A stretch of DNA of 64,000 nucleotides, from contig JAKCOZ010000252.1 in assembly GCA_022605955.1 (NCBI GenBank), positions 286,241-350,240 on the forward strand, written 5' to 3'. Shown piece after piece: positions 1-10,534 of this stretch (the first letter of the stretch is position 1; each line of letters begins with the position of its first letter). A program made the position numbers and the translations under genes. Source of the DNA: Rallus limicola. Taxonomy: Eukaryota > Chordata > Aves > Gruiformes > Rallidae. The notes below the pieces were generated by a model. The model ran no database searches and was not told the origin of the DNA. It saw only the letters and a list, made by a program, of their open reading frames with translations.

Positions 1-40
1 GGTCTGCTCGTGTGTCCTGTTAGGAGGTTTCCGACAAGCT
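1..40. repeat. Partial monomer at left edge
   Basis: These bases correspond to m159-m198 of the monomer, ending just before the ATG at 41. They carry C190 (TTCCGAC instead of TTCAGAC), the change that normally accompanies G4 in the following monomer. The array is therefore cut by the window edge and not by a genuine end. Confidence 0.95.
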
Positions 41-233
41 ATGGCTTTCAGGCCTAGCTTCTTTACTTCGGGAGTTATTGCTGGACGTTTAGCATGTTTT
101 GAACTGCAGTCTGCTAGGGCCGAGAAAAGCACCGTAGGAGGTTCCAGGCATGTTCCCTCTTTCCAGGCAAAGGAAAAGGCTGAGGGCCAAAGTGACAGGG
201 TCTGCTCGTGTGTCCTGTTAGGAGGTTTCAGAC

Positions 234-258
234 AAGCTATGCCTTTCAGGCCTAGCTT
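234..258. repeat. 25-nt dyad (hairpin-capable inverted repeat), one per monomer
   Basis: In the reference copy AAGCTA is mirrored by TAGCTT, and inside them GCCT is mirrored by AGGC around a three-base TTC loop. One T/C mismatch separates the two stem parts. That gives ten pairs in 25 bases, spanning m194 of one monomer to m20 of the next, repeated about 323 times. The recurrent variants G4, T11 and T17 each break one pair, and I see no compensating change. Short dyads of this kind have been discussed as non-B-form DNA in centromeres. Any function here is inference. Confidence 0.8.
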
Positions 259-436
259 CTTTACTTTGGGAGTTATTGCTGGACGTTTAGCATGTTTTGA
301 ACTGCAGTCTGCTAGGGCCGAGAAAAGCACCGTAGGAGGTTCCAGGCATGTTCCCTCTTTCCAGGCAAAGGAAAAGGCTGAGAGCCAAAGTGACAGGGTC
401 TGCTCGTGTGTCCTGTTAGGAGGTTTCAGACAAGCT
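239..436. repeat. Reference consensus monomer (monomer 2)
   Basis: This copy matches the commonest state at every variable position I checked and can serve as the reference. It is 198 bp, about 99 G+C, with four CpGs (in GACGTT, GCCGAG, ACCGTA and CTCGTG). A PstI site lies around m66-m71 and a StuI site around m10-m15. The length is near a typical nucleosome repeat (about 147 bp plus a linker). One frame on each strand has no stop codon, so concatenation produces long apparent reading frames. No promoter, polyadenylation signal or Pol III control region is convincing in it. Confidence 0.93.
333..366. repeat. Internal half-repeat, copy A
   Basis: This 34-base segment (m95-m128) starts TAGGAGGTT and ends in a pyrimidine run followed by AGGC. 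It aligns with copy B (417-449) at about 25 of 33 positions with one gap. Each copy is preceded by GTCTGCT, 19 bases upstream for A and 12 for B. This suggests the monomer arose from an older, shorter unit that was duplicated and then diverged. Copies A and B start 84 bases apart, and B to the next A is 114. Confidence 0.6.
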
Positions 437-449
437 ATGCCTTTCAGGC
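417..449. repeat. Internal half-repeat, copy B
   Basis: This is the second member of the internal pair, spanning m179 to m13 of the next monomer. It shares TAGGAGGTT, a CAG-C-A core and CTTTC-AGGC with copy A, and it contains most of the 25-nt dyad. Copy A does not keep the dyad, so the dyad either arose after the duplication or was lost from A. Confidence 0.55.
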
Positions 450-1228
450 CTAGCTTCTTTACTTTGGGAGTTATTGCTGGACGTTTAGCATGTTTTGAAC
501 TGCAGTCTGCTAGGGCCGAGAAAAGCACCGTAGGAGGTTCCAGGCATGTTCCCTCTTTCAAGGCAAAGGAAAAGGCTGAGAGCCAAAGTGACAGGGTCTG
601 CTCGTGTGTCCTGTTAGGAGGTTTCAGACAAGCTATGCCTTTCAGGCCTAGCTTCTTTACTTTGGGAGTTATTGCTGGACGTTTAGCATGTTTTGAACTG
701 CAGTCTGCTAGGGCCGAGAAAAGCACCGTAGGAGGTTCCAGGCATGTTCCCTCTTTCCAGGCAAAGGAAAAGGCTGAGAGCCAAAGTGACAGGGTCTGCT
801 CGTGTGTCCTGTTAGGAGGTTTCAGACAAGCTATGCCTTTCATGCCTAGCTTGTTTACTTTGGGAGTTATTGCTGGACGTTTAGCATGTTTTGAACTGCA
901 GTCTGCTAGGGCCGAGAAAAGCACCGTAGGAGGTTCCAGGCATGTTCCCTCTTTCCAGGCAAAGGAAAAGGCTGAGGGCCAAAGTGACAGGGTCTGCTCG
1001 TGTGTCCTGTTAGGAGGTTTCAGACAAGCTATGCCTTTCAGGCCTAGCTTCTTTACTTCGGGAGTTATTGCTGGCCGTTTAGCATGTTTTGAACTGCAGT
1101 CTGCTAGGGCCGAGAAAAGCACCGTAGGAGGTTCCAGGCATGTTCCCTCTTTCCAGGCAAAGGAAAAGGCTGAGAGCCAAAGTGACAGGGTCTGCTCGTG
1201 TGTCCTGTTAGGAGGTTTCAGACAAGCT

Positions 1229-2614
1229 ATGCCTTTCAGGCCTAGCTTCTTTACTTTGGGAGTTATTGCTGGACGTTTAGCATGTTTTGAACTGCAGTCT
1301 GCTAGGGCCGAGAAAAGCACCGTAGGAGGTTCCAGGCATGTTCCCTCTTTCCAGGCAAAGGAAAAGGCTGAGGGCCAAAGTGACAGGGTCTGCTCGTGTG
1401 TCCTGTTAGGAGGTTTCAGACAAGCTATGCCTTTCAGGCCTAGCTTCTTTACTTTGGGAGTTATTGCTGGCCGTTTAGCATGTTTTGAACTGCAGTCTGC
1501 TAGGGCCGAGAAAAGCACCGTAGGAGGTTCCAGGCATGTTCCCTCTTTCCAGGCAAAGGAAAAGGCTGAGAGCCAAAGTGACAGGGTCTGCTCGTGTGTC
1601 CTGTTAGGAGGTTTCAGACAAGCTATGCCTTTCAGGCCTAGCTTCTTTACTTTGGGAGTTATTGCTGGACGTTTAGCATGTTTTGAACTGCAGTCTGCTA
1701 GGGCCGAGAAAAGCACCGTAGGAGGTTCCAGGCATGTTCCCTCTTTCCAGGCAAAGGAAAAGGCTGAGAGCCAAAGTGACAGGGTCTGCTCGTGTGTCCT
1801 GTTAGGAGGTTTCAGACAAGCTATGCCTTTCAGGCCTAGCTTCTTTACTTTGGGAGTTATTGCTGGACGTTTAGCATGTTTTGAACTGCAGTCTGCTAGG
1901 GCCGAGAAAAGCACCGTAGGAGGTTCCAGGCATGTTCCCTCTTTCCAGGCAAAGGAAAAGGCTGAGAGCCAAAGTGACAGGGTCTGCTCGTGTGTCCTGT
2001 TAGGAGGTTTCAGACAAGCTATGCCTTTCATGCCTAGCTTGTTTACTTTGGGAGTTATTGCTGGACGTTTAGCATGTTTTGAACTGCAGTCTGCTAGGGC
2101 CGAGAAAAGCACCGTAGGAGGTTCCAGGCATGTTCCCTCTTTCCAGGCAAAGGAAAAGGCTGAGGGCCAAAGTGACAGGGTCTGCTCGTGTGTCCTGTTA
2201 GGAGGTTTCAGACAAGCTATGCCTTTCAGGCCTAGCTTCTTTACTTTGGGAGTTATTGCTGGACGTTTAGCACGTTTTGAACTGCAGTCTGCTGGGGCCG
2301 AGAAAAGCACCGTAGGAGGTTCCAGGCATGTTCCCTCTTTCCAGGCAAAGGAAAAGGCTGAGAGCCAAAGTGACAGGGTCTGCTCCTGTGTCCTGTTAGG
2401 AGGTTTCAGACAAGCTATGCCTTTCAGGCCTAGCTTCTTTACTTTGGGAGTTATTGCTGGACGTTTAGCATGTTTTGAACTGCAGTCTGCTAGGGCCGAG
2501 AAAAGCACCGTAGGAGGTTCCAGGCATGTTCCCTCTTTCCAGGCAAAGGAAAAGGCTGAGAGCCAAAGTGACAGGGTCTGCTCGTGTGTCCTGTTAGGAG
2601 GTTTCAGACAAGCT
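1229..2614. repeat. Seven-monomer block, first copy of 27-monomer step
   Basis: Monomers 7-13 carry G145; C45; two consensus; T11+G21+G145; a monomer with C55, an AGG-to-GGG change and C168 (TGCTCCTG); then consensus. Monomers 34-40 (6575-7960) repeat the order. The rare TGCTCCTG string is at 2381 and 7727, exactly 27 x 198 apart, and again at 20399, a further 64 x 198. Confidence 0.85.
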
Positions 2615-2812
2615 ATGCCTTTCAGGCCTAGCTTCTTTACTTCGGGAGTTATTGCTGGACGTTTAGCATGTTTTGAACTGCAGTCTGCTAGGGCCGAGAA
2701 AAGCACCGTAGGAGGTTCCAGGCATGTTCCCTCTTTCCAGGCAAAGGAAAAGGCTGAGAGCCAAAGTGACAGGGTCTGCTCGTGTGTCCTGTTAGGAGGT
2801 TTCAGACAAGCT

Positions 2813-4198
2813 ATGCCTTTCAGGCCTAGCTTCTTTACTTTGGGAGTTATATCTGGACGTTTAGCATGTTTTGAACTGCAGTCTGCTAGGGCCGAGAAAA
2901 GCACCGTAGGAGGTTCCAGGCATGTTCCCTCTTTTCAGGCAAAGGAAAAGGCTGAGAGCCAAAGTGACAGGGTCTGCTCGTGTGTCCTGTTAGGAGGTTT
3001 CAGACAAGCTATGCCTTTCAGGCCTAGCTTCTTTACTTTGGGAGTTATTGCTGGACGTTTAGCATGTTTTGAACTGCAGTCTGCTAGGGCCGAGAAAAGC
3101 ACCGTAGGAGGTTCCAGGCATGTTCCCTCTTTCCAGGCAAAGGAAAAGGCTGAGAGCCAAAGTGACAGGGTCTGCTCGTGTGTCCTGTTAGGAGGTTTCA
3201 GACAAGCTATGCCTTTCAGGCCTAGCTTCTTTACTTCGGGAGTTATTGCTGGACGTTTAGCATGTTTTGAACTGCAGTCTGCTAGGGCCGAGAAAAGCAC
3301 CGTAGGAGGTTCCAGGCATGTTCCCTCTTTCCAGGCAAAGGAAAAGGCTGAGAGCCAAAGTGACAGGGTCTGCTCGTGTGTCCTGTTAGGAGGTTTCAGA
3401 CAAGCTATGCCTTTCAGGCCTAGCTTCTTTACTTTGGGAATTATATCTGGACGTTTAGCATGTTTTGAACTGCAGTCTGCTAGGGCCGAGAAAAGCACCG
3501 TAGGAAGTTCCAGGCATGTTCCCTCTTTCCAGGCAAAGGAAAAGGCTGAGAGCGAAAGTGACAGGGTCTGCTCGTGTGTCCTGTTAGGAGGTTTCAGACA
3601 AGCTATGCCTTTCAGGCCTAGCTTCTTTACTTTGGGAGTTATTGCTGGACGTTTAGCATGTTTTGAACTGAAGTCTGCTAGGGCCGAGAAAAGCACCGTA
3701 GGAGGTTCCAGGCATGTTCCCTCTTTCCAGGCAAAGGAAAAGGCTGAGAGCCAAAGTGACAGGGTCTGCTCGTGTGTCCTGTTAGGAGGTTTCAGACAAG
3801 CTATGCCTTTCAGGCCTAGCTTCTTTACTTTGGGAGTTATTGCTGGACGTTTAGCATGTTTTGAACTGCAGTCTGCTAGGGCCGAGGAAAGCACCGTAGG
3901 AGGTTCCAGGCATGTTCCCTCTTTCCAGGCAAAGGAAAAGGCTGAGAGCCAAAGTGACAGGGTCTGCTCGTGTGTCCTGTTAGGAGGATTCAGACAAGCT
4001 ATGCCTTTCAGGCCTAGCTTCTTTACTTCGGGAGTTATTGCTGGACGTTTAGCATGTTTTGAACTGCAGTCTGCTAGGGCCGAGAAAAACACCGTAGGAG
4101 GTTCCAGGCATGTTCCCTCTTTCCAGGCAAAGGAAAAGGCTGAGGGCCAAAGTGACAGGGTCTGCTCGTGTGTCCTGTTAGGAGGTTTCAGACAAGCT
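2813..4198. repeat. Eight-monomer step, first copy (monomers 15-21)
   Basis: The order is A39/T40+T123; consensus; C29; A34+A39/T40; A67; G85; C29+A89+G145, with A186 (GGATTC) before the last. It recurs 1584 bp (8 x 198) downstream at 4397-5782. The A89 change (AAAAACACC) is at both sites. Monomer 18 here has two private changes, GGT to AGT and CAA to GAA, that its partner lacks. Confidence 0.88.
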
Positions 4199-4396
4199 AT
4201 GCCTTTCAGGCCTAGCTTCTTTACTTTGGGAGTTATTGCTGGACGTTTAGCATGTTTTGAACTGCAGTCTGCTAGGGCCGAGGAAAGCACCGTAGGAGGT
4301 TCCAGGCATGTTCCCTCTTTCCAGGCAAAGGAAAAGGCTGAGAGCCAAAGTGACAGGGTCTGCTCGTGTGTCCTGTTAGGAGGTTTCAGACAAGCT

Positions 4397-5782
4397 ATGC
4401 CTTTCAGGCCTAGCTTCTTTACTTTGGGAGTTATATCTGGACGTTTAGCATGTTTTGAACTGCAGTCTGCTAGGGCCGAGAAAAGCACCGTAGGAGGTTC
4501 CAGGCATGTTCCCTCTTTTCAGGCAAAGGAAAAGGCTGAGAGCCAAAGTGACAGGGTCTGCTCGTGTGTCCTGTTAGGAGGTTTCAGACAAGCTATGCCT
4601 TTCAGGCCTAGCTTCTTTACTTTGGGAGTTATTGCTGGACGTTTAGCATGTTTTGAACTGCAGTCTGCTAGGGCCGAGAAAAGCACCGTAGGAGGTTCCA
4701 GGCATGTTCCCTCTTTCCAGGCAAAGGAAAAGGCTGAGAGCCAAAGTGACAGGGTCTGCTCGTGTGTCCTGTTAGGAGGTTTCAGACAAGCTATGCCTTT
4801 CAGGCCTAGCTTCTTTACTTCGGGAGTTATTGCTGGACGTTTAGCATGTTTTGAACTGCAGTCTGCTAGGGCCGAGAAAAGCACCGTAGGAGGTTCCAGG
4901 CATGTTCCCTCTTTCCAGGCAAAGGAAAAGGCTGAGAGCCAAAGTGACAGGGTCTGCTCGTGTGTCCTGTTAGGAGGTTTCAGACAAGCTATGCCTTTCA
5001 GGCCTAGCTTCTTTACTTTGGGAATTATATCTGGACGTTTAGCATGTTTTGAACTGCAGTCTGCTAGGGCCGAGAAAAGCACCGTAGGAGGTTCCAGGCA
5101 TGTTCCCTCTTTCCAGGCAAAGGAAAAGGCTGAGAGCCAAAGTGACAGGGTCTGCTCGTGTGTCCTGTTAGGAGGTTTCAGACAAGCTATGCCTTTCAGG
5201 CCTAGCTTCTTTACTTTGGGAGTTATTGCTGGACGTTTAGCATGTTTTGAACTGAAGTCTGCTAGGGCCGAGAAAAGCACCGTAGGAGGTTCCAGGCATG
5301 TTCCCTCTTTCCAGGCAAAGGAAAAGGCTGAGAGCCAAAGTGACAGGGTCTGCTCGTGTGTCCTGTTAGGAGGTTTCAGACAAGCTATGCCTTTCAGGCC
5401 TAGCTTCTTTACTTTGGGAGTTATTGCTGGACGTTTAGCATGTTTTGAACTGCAGTCTGCTAGGGCCGAGGAAAGCACCGTAGGAGGTTCCAGGCATGTT
5501 CCCTCTTTCCAGGCAAAGGAAAAGGCTGAGAGCCAAAGTGACAGGGTCTGCTCGTGTGTCCTGTTAGGAGGATTCAGACAAGCTATGCCTTTCAGGCCTA
5601 GCTTCTTTACTTCGGGAGTTATTGCTGGACGTTTAGCATGTTTTGAACTGCAGTCTGCTAGGGCCGAGAAAAACACCGTAGGAGGTTCCAGGCATGTTCC
5701 CTCTTTCCAGGCAAAGGAAAAGGCTGAGGGCCAAAGTGACAGGGTCTGCTCGTGTGTCCTGTTAGGAGGTTTCAGACAAGCT
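4397..5782. repeat. Eight-monomer step, second copy (monomers 23-29)
   Basis: This repeats monomers 15-21 in order, including the rare A67, A89 and A186 markers. The next monomer is consensus, whereas monomer 22 after the first copy carries G85, so the match ends near the monomer border. It is consistent with unequal exchange by eight monomers. Confidence 0.88.
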
Positions 5783-6574
5783 ATGCCTTTCAGGCCTAGC
5801 TTCTTTACTTTGGGAGTTATTGCTGGACGTTTAGCATGTTTTGAACTGCAGTCTGCTAGGGCCGAGAAAAGCACCGTAGGAGGTTCCAGGCATGTTCCCT
5901 CTTTCCAGGCAAAGGAAAAGGCTGAGAGCCAAAGTGACAGGGTCTGCTCGTGTGTCCTGTTAGGAGGTTTCCGACAAGCTATGGCTTTCAGGCCTAGCTT
6001 CTTTACTTCGGGAGTTATTGCTGGACGTTTAGCATGTTTTGAACTGCAGTCTGCTAGGGCCGAGAAAAGCACCGTAGGAGGTTCCAGGCATGTTCCCTCT
6101 TTCCAGGCAAAGGAAAAGGCTGAGGGCCAAAGTGACAGGGTCTGCTCGTGTGTCCTGTTAGGAGGTTTCAGACAAGCTATGCCTTTCAGGCCTAGCTTCT
6201 TTACTTTGGGAGTTATTGCTGGACGTTTAGCATGTTTTGAACTGCAGTCTGCTAGGGCCGAGAAAAGCACCGTAGGAGGTTCCAGGCATGTTCCCTCTTT
6301 CCAGGCAAAGGAAAAGGCTGAGAGCCAAAGTGACAGGGTCTGCTCGTGTGTCCTGTTAGGAGGTTTCAGACAAGCTATGCCTTTCAGGCCTAGCTTCTTT
6401 ACTTTGGGAGTTATTGCTGGACGTTTAGCATGTTTTGAACTGCAGTCTGCTAGGGCCGAGAAAAGCACCGTAGGAGGTTCCAGGCATGTTCCCTCTTTCC
6501 AGGCAAAGGAAAAGGCTGAGAGCCAAAGTGACAGGGTCTGCTCGTGTGTCCTGTTAGGAGGTTTCAGACAAGCT

Positions 6575-7960
6575 ATGCCTTTCAGGCCTAGCTTCTTTAC
6601 TTTGGGAGTTATTGCTGGACGTTTAGCATGTTTTGAACTGCAGTCTGCTAGGGCCGAGAAAAGCACCGTAGGAGGTTCCAGGCATGTTCCCTCTTTCCAG
6701 GCAAAGGAAAAGGCTGAGGGCCAAAGTGACAGGGTCTGCTCGTGTGTCCTGTTAGGAGGTTTCAGACAAGCTATGCCTTTCAGGCCTAGCTTCTTTACTT
6801 TGGGAGTTATTGCTGGCCGTTTAGCATGTTTTGAACTGCAGTCTGCTAGGGCCGAGAAAAGCACCGTAGGAGGTTCCAGGCATGTTCCCTCTTTCCAGGC
6901 AAAGGAAAAGGCTGAGAGCCAAAGTGACAGGGTCTGCTCGTGTGTCCTGTTAGGAGGTTTCAGACAAGCTATGCCTTTCAGGCCTAGCTTCTTTACTTTG
7001 GGAGTTATTGCTGGACGTTTAGCATGTTTTGAACTGCAGTCTGCTAGGGCCGAGAAAAGCACCGTGGGAGGTTCCAGGCATGTTCCCTCTTTCCAGGCAA
7101 AGGAAAAGGCTGAGAGCCAAAGTGACAGGGTCTGCTCGTGTGTCCTGTTAGGAGGTTTCAGACAAGCTATGCCTTTCAGGCCTAGCTTCTTTACTTTGGG
7201 AGTTATTGCTGGACGTTTAGCATGTTTTGAACTGCAGTCTGCTAGGGCCGAGAAAAGCACCGTAGGAGGTTCCAGGCATGTTCCCTCTTTCCAGGCAAAG
7301 GAAAAGGCTGAGAGCCAAAGTGACAGGGTCTGCTCGTGTGTCCTGTTAGGAGGTTTCAGACAAGCTATGCCTTTCATGCCTAGCTTGTTTACTTTGGGAG
7401 TTATTGCTGGACGTTTAGCATGTTTTGAACTGCAGTCTGCTAGGGCCGAGAAAAGCACCGTAGGAGGTTCCAGGCATGTTCCCTCTTTCCAGGCAAAGGA
7501 AAAGGCTGAGGGCCAAAGTGACAGGGTCTGCTCGTGTGTCCTGTTAGGAGGTTTCAGACAAGCTATGCCTTTCAGGCCTAGCTTCTTTACTTTGGGAGTT
7601 ATTGCTGGACGTTTAGCACGTTTTGAACTGCAGTCTGCTGGGGCCGAGAAAAGCACCGTAGGAGGTTCCAGGCATGTTCCCTCTTTCCAGGCAAAGGAAA
7701 AGGCTGAGAGCCAAAGTGACAGGGTCTGCTCCTGTGTCCTGTTAGGAGGTTTCAGACAAGCTATGCCTTTCAGGCCTAGCTTCTTTACTTTGGGAGTTAT
7801 TGCTGGACGTTTAGCATGTTTTGAACTGCAGTCTGCTAGGGCCGAGAAAAGCACCGTAGGAGGTTCCAGGCATGTTCCCTCTTTCCAGGCAAAGGAAAAG
7901 GCTGAGAGCCAAAGTGACAGGGTCTGCTCGTGTGTCCTGTTAGGAGGTTTCCGACAAGCT
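6575..7960. repeat. Seven-monomer block, second copy of 27-monomer step
   Basis: Monomers 34-40 match monomers 7-13 marker for marker. One private change is seen, GTA to GTG near 7065 in monomer 36. After the block the copies diverge: monomer 14 has C29 only, while monomer 41 carries C190/G4 and G145. The right breakpoint therefore lies close to a monomer border. Confidence 0.8.
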
Positions 7961-10534
7961 ATGGCTTTCAGGCCTAGCTTCTTTACTTCGGGAGTTATTG
8001 CTGGACGTTTAGCATGTTTTGAACTGCAGTCTGCTAGGGCCGAGAAAAGCACCGTAGGAGGTTCCAGGCATGTTCCCTCTTTCCCGGCAAAGGAAAAGGC
8101 TGAGGGCCAAAGTGACAGGGTCTGCTCGTGTGTCCTGTTAGGAGGTTTCAGACAAGCTATGCCTTTCAGGCCTAGCTTCTTTACTTTGGGAGTTATTGCT
8201 GGACGTTTAGCATGTTTTGAACTGCAGTCTGCTAGGGCCGAGAAAAGCACCGTAGGAGGTTCCAGGCATGTTCCCTCTTTCCAGGCAAAGGAAAAGGCTG
8301 AGAGCCAAAGTGACAGGGTCTGCTCGTGTGTCCTGTTAGGAGGTTTCAGACAAGCTATGCCTTTCAGGCCTAGCTTCTTTACTTTGGGAGTTATTGCTGG
8401 ACGTTTAGCATGTTTTGAACTGCAGTCTGCTAGGGCCGAGAAAAGCACCGTAGGAGGTTCCAGGCATGTTCCCTCTTTCCAGGCAAAGGAAAAGGCTGAG
8501 AGCCAAAGTGACAGGGTCTGCTCGTGTGTCCTGTTAGGAGGTTTCAGACAAGCTATGCCTTTCAGGCCTAGCTTCTTTACTTTGGGAGTTATTGCTGGAC
8601 GTTTAGCATGTTTGGAACTGCAGTCTGCTAGGGCCGAGAAAAGCACCGTAGGAGGTTCCAGGCATGTTCCCTCTTTCCAGGCAAAGGAAAAGGCTGAGAG
8701 CCAAAGTGACAGGGTCTGCTCGTGTGTCCTGTTAGGAGGTTTCAGACAAGCTATGCCTTTCAGGCCTAGCTTCTTTACTTTGGGAGTTATTGCTGGACGT
8801 TTAGCATGTTTTGAACTGCAGTCTGCTAGGGCCGAGAAAAGCACCGAAGGAGGTTCCAGGCATGTTCCCTCTTTCCAGGCAAAGGAAAAGGCTGAGAGCC
8901 AAAGTGACAGGGTCTGCTCGTGTGTCCTGTTAGGAGGTTTCAGACAAGCTATGCCTTTCAGGCCTAGCTTCTTTACTTTGGGAGTTATTGCTGGACGTTT
9001 AGCATGTTTTGAACTGCAGTCTGCTAGGGCCGAGAAAAGCACCGTAGGAGGTTCCAGGCATGTTCCCTCTTTCCAGGCAAAGGAAAAGGCTGAGAGCCAA
9101 AGTGACAGGGTCTGCTCGTGTGTCCTGTTAGGAGGTTTCAGACAAGCTATGCCTTTCAGGCCTAGCTTCTTTACTTTGGGAGTTATTGCTGGACGTTTAG
9201 CATGTTTTGAACTGCAGTCTGCTAGGGCCGAGAAAAGCACCGTAGGAGGTTCCAGGCATGTTCCCTCTTTCCAGGCAAAGGAAAAGGCTGAGAGCCAAAG
9301 TGACAGGGTCTGCTCGTGTGTCCTGTTAGGAGGTTTCAGACAAGCTATGCCTTTCAGGCCTAGCTTCTTTACTTTGGGAGTTATTGCTGGACGTTTAGCA
9401 TGTTTTGAACTGCAGTCTGCTAGGGCCGAGAAAAGCACCGTAGGAGGTTCCAGGCATGTTCCCTCTTTCCAGGCAAAGGAAAAGACTGAGAGCCAAAGTG
9501 ACAGGGTCTGCTCGTGTGTCCTGTTAGGAGGTTTCAGACAAGCTATGCCTTTCAGGCCTATCTTGTTTACTTTGGGAGTTATTGCTGGACGTTTAGCATG
9601 TTTTGAACTGCAGTCTGCTAGGGCCGAGAAAAGCACCGTAGGAGGTTCCAGGCATGTTCCCTCTTTCCAGGCAAAGGAAAAGGCTGAGGGCCAAAGTGAC
9701 AGGGTCTGCTCGTGTGTCCTGTTAGGAGGTTTCAGACAAGCTATGCCTTTCAGGCCTAGCTTCTTTACTTCGGGAGTTATTGCTGGCCGTTTAGCATGTT
9801 TTGAACTGCAGTCTGCTAGGGCCGAGAAAAGCACCGTAGGAGGTTCCAGGCATGTTCCCTCTTTCCAGGCAAAGGAAAAGGCTGAGAGCCAAAGTGACAG
9901 GGTCTGCTCGTGTGTCCTGTTAGTAGGTTTCAGACAAGCTATGCCTTTCAGGCCTAGCTTCTTTACTTTGGGAGTTATTGCTGGACGTTTAGCATGTTTT
10001 GAACTGCAGTCTGCTAGGGCCGAGAAAAGCACCGTAGGAGGTTCCAGGCATGTTCCCTCTTTCCAGGCAAAGGAAAAGGCTGAGAGCCAAAGTGACAGGG
10101 TCTGCTCGTGTGTCCTGTTAGGAGGTTTCAGACAAGCTATGCCTTTCAGGCCTAGCTTCTTTACTTTGGGAGTTATTGCTGGACGTTTAGCATGTTTTGA
10201 ACTGCAGTCTGCTAGGGCCGAGAAAAGCACCGTAGGAGGTTCCAGGCATGTTCCCTCTTTCCAGGCAAAGGAAAAGGCTGAGAGCCAAAGTGACAGGGTC
10301 TGCTCGTGTGTCCTGTTAGGAGGTTTCAGACAAGCTATGCCTTTCAGGCCTAGCTTCTTTACTTCGGGAGTTATTGCTGGACGTTTAGCATGTTTTGAAC
10401 TGCAGTCTGCTAGGGCCGAGAAAAGCACCGTAGGAGGTTCCAGGCATGTTCCCTCTTTCCAGGCAAAGGAAAAGGCTGAGAGCCAAAGTGACAGGGTCTG
10501 CTCGTGTGTCCTGTTAGGAGGTTTCAGACAAGCT

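Larger units (their letters stand above)
41..2020. repeat. Ten-monomer block, copy 1 (monomers 1-10)
   Basis: The marker order is C29+G145; consensus; A124; consensus; T11+G21+G145; C29+C45; G145; C45; consensus; consensus. The same order occurs at 36276-38255 and 42612-44589, about 183 monomers away in register. Copy 1 differs by G4 in its first monomer, which the other two lack. A partial version occurs at 18257-19840 with one extra consensus monomer inserted. The conserved order of rare variants makes this a higher-order unit and not chance. Confidence 0.85.

Noticed and set aside
41..43. AGGAGG before the ATG in every monomer, resembling a bacterial ribosome binding site
   Set aside because: The AGGAGG lies about 17 bases before the ATG, which is too far. 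It is part of the internal half-repeat, and the array is of eukaryotic satellite type.
338..348. Pol III B-box-like string (GGTTCCAGGCA), suggesting a tRNA-derived SINE origin
   Set aside because: It matches only part of the B-box consensus, and no A box lies at the expected distance upstream. No tRNA-like fold is apparent.
2640..2660. CENP-B box in C29 monomers (TTCGGGAG context)
   Set aside because: The required TTCG, A and CGGG spacing of the CENP-B box is not met on either strand. Only the TTCG and GGG fragments occur.
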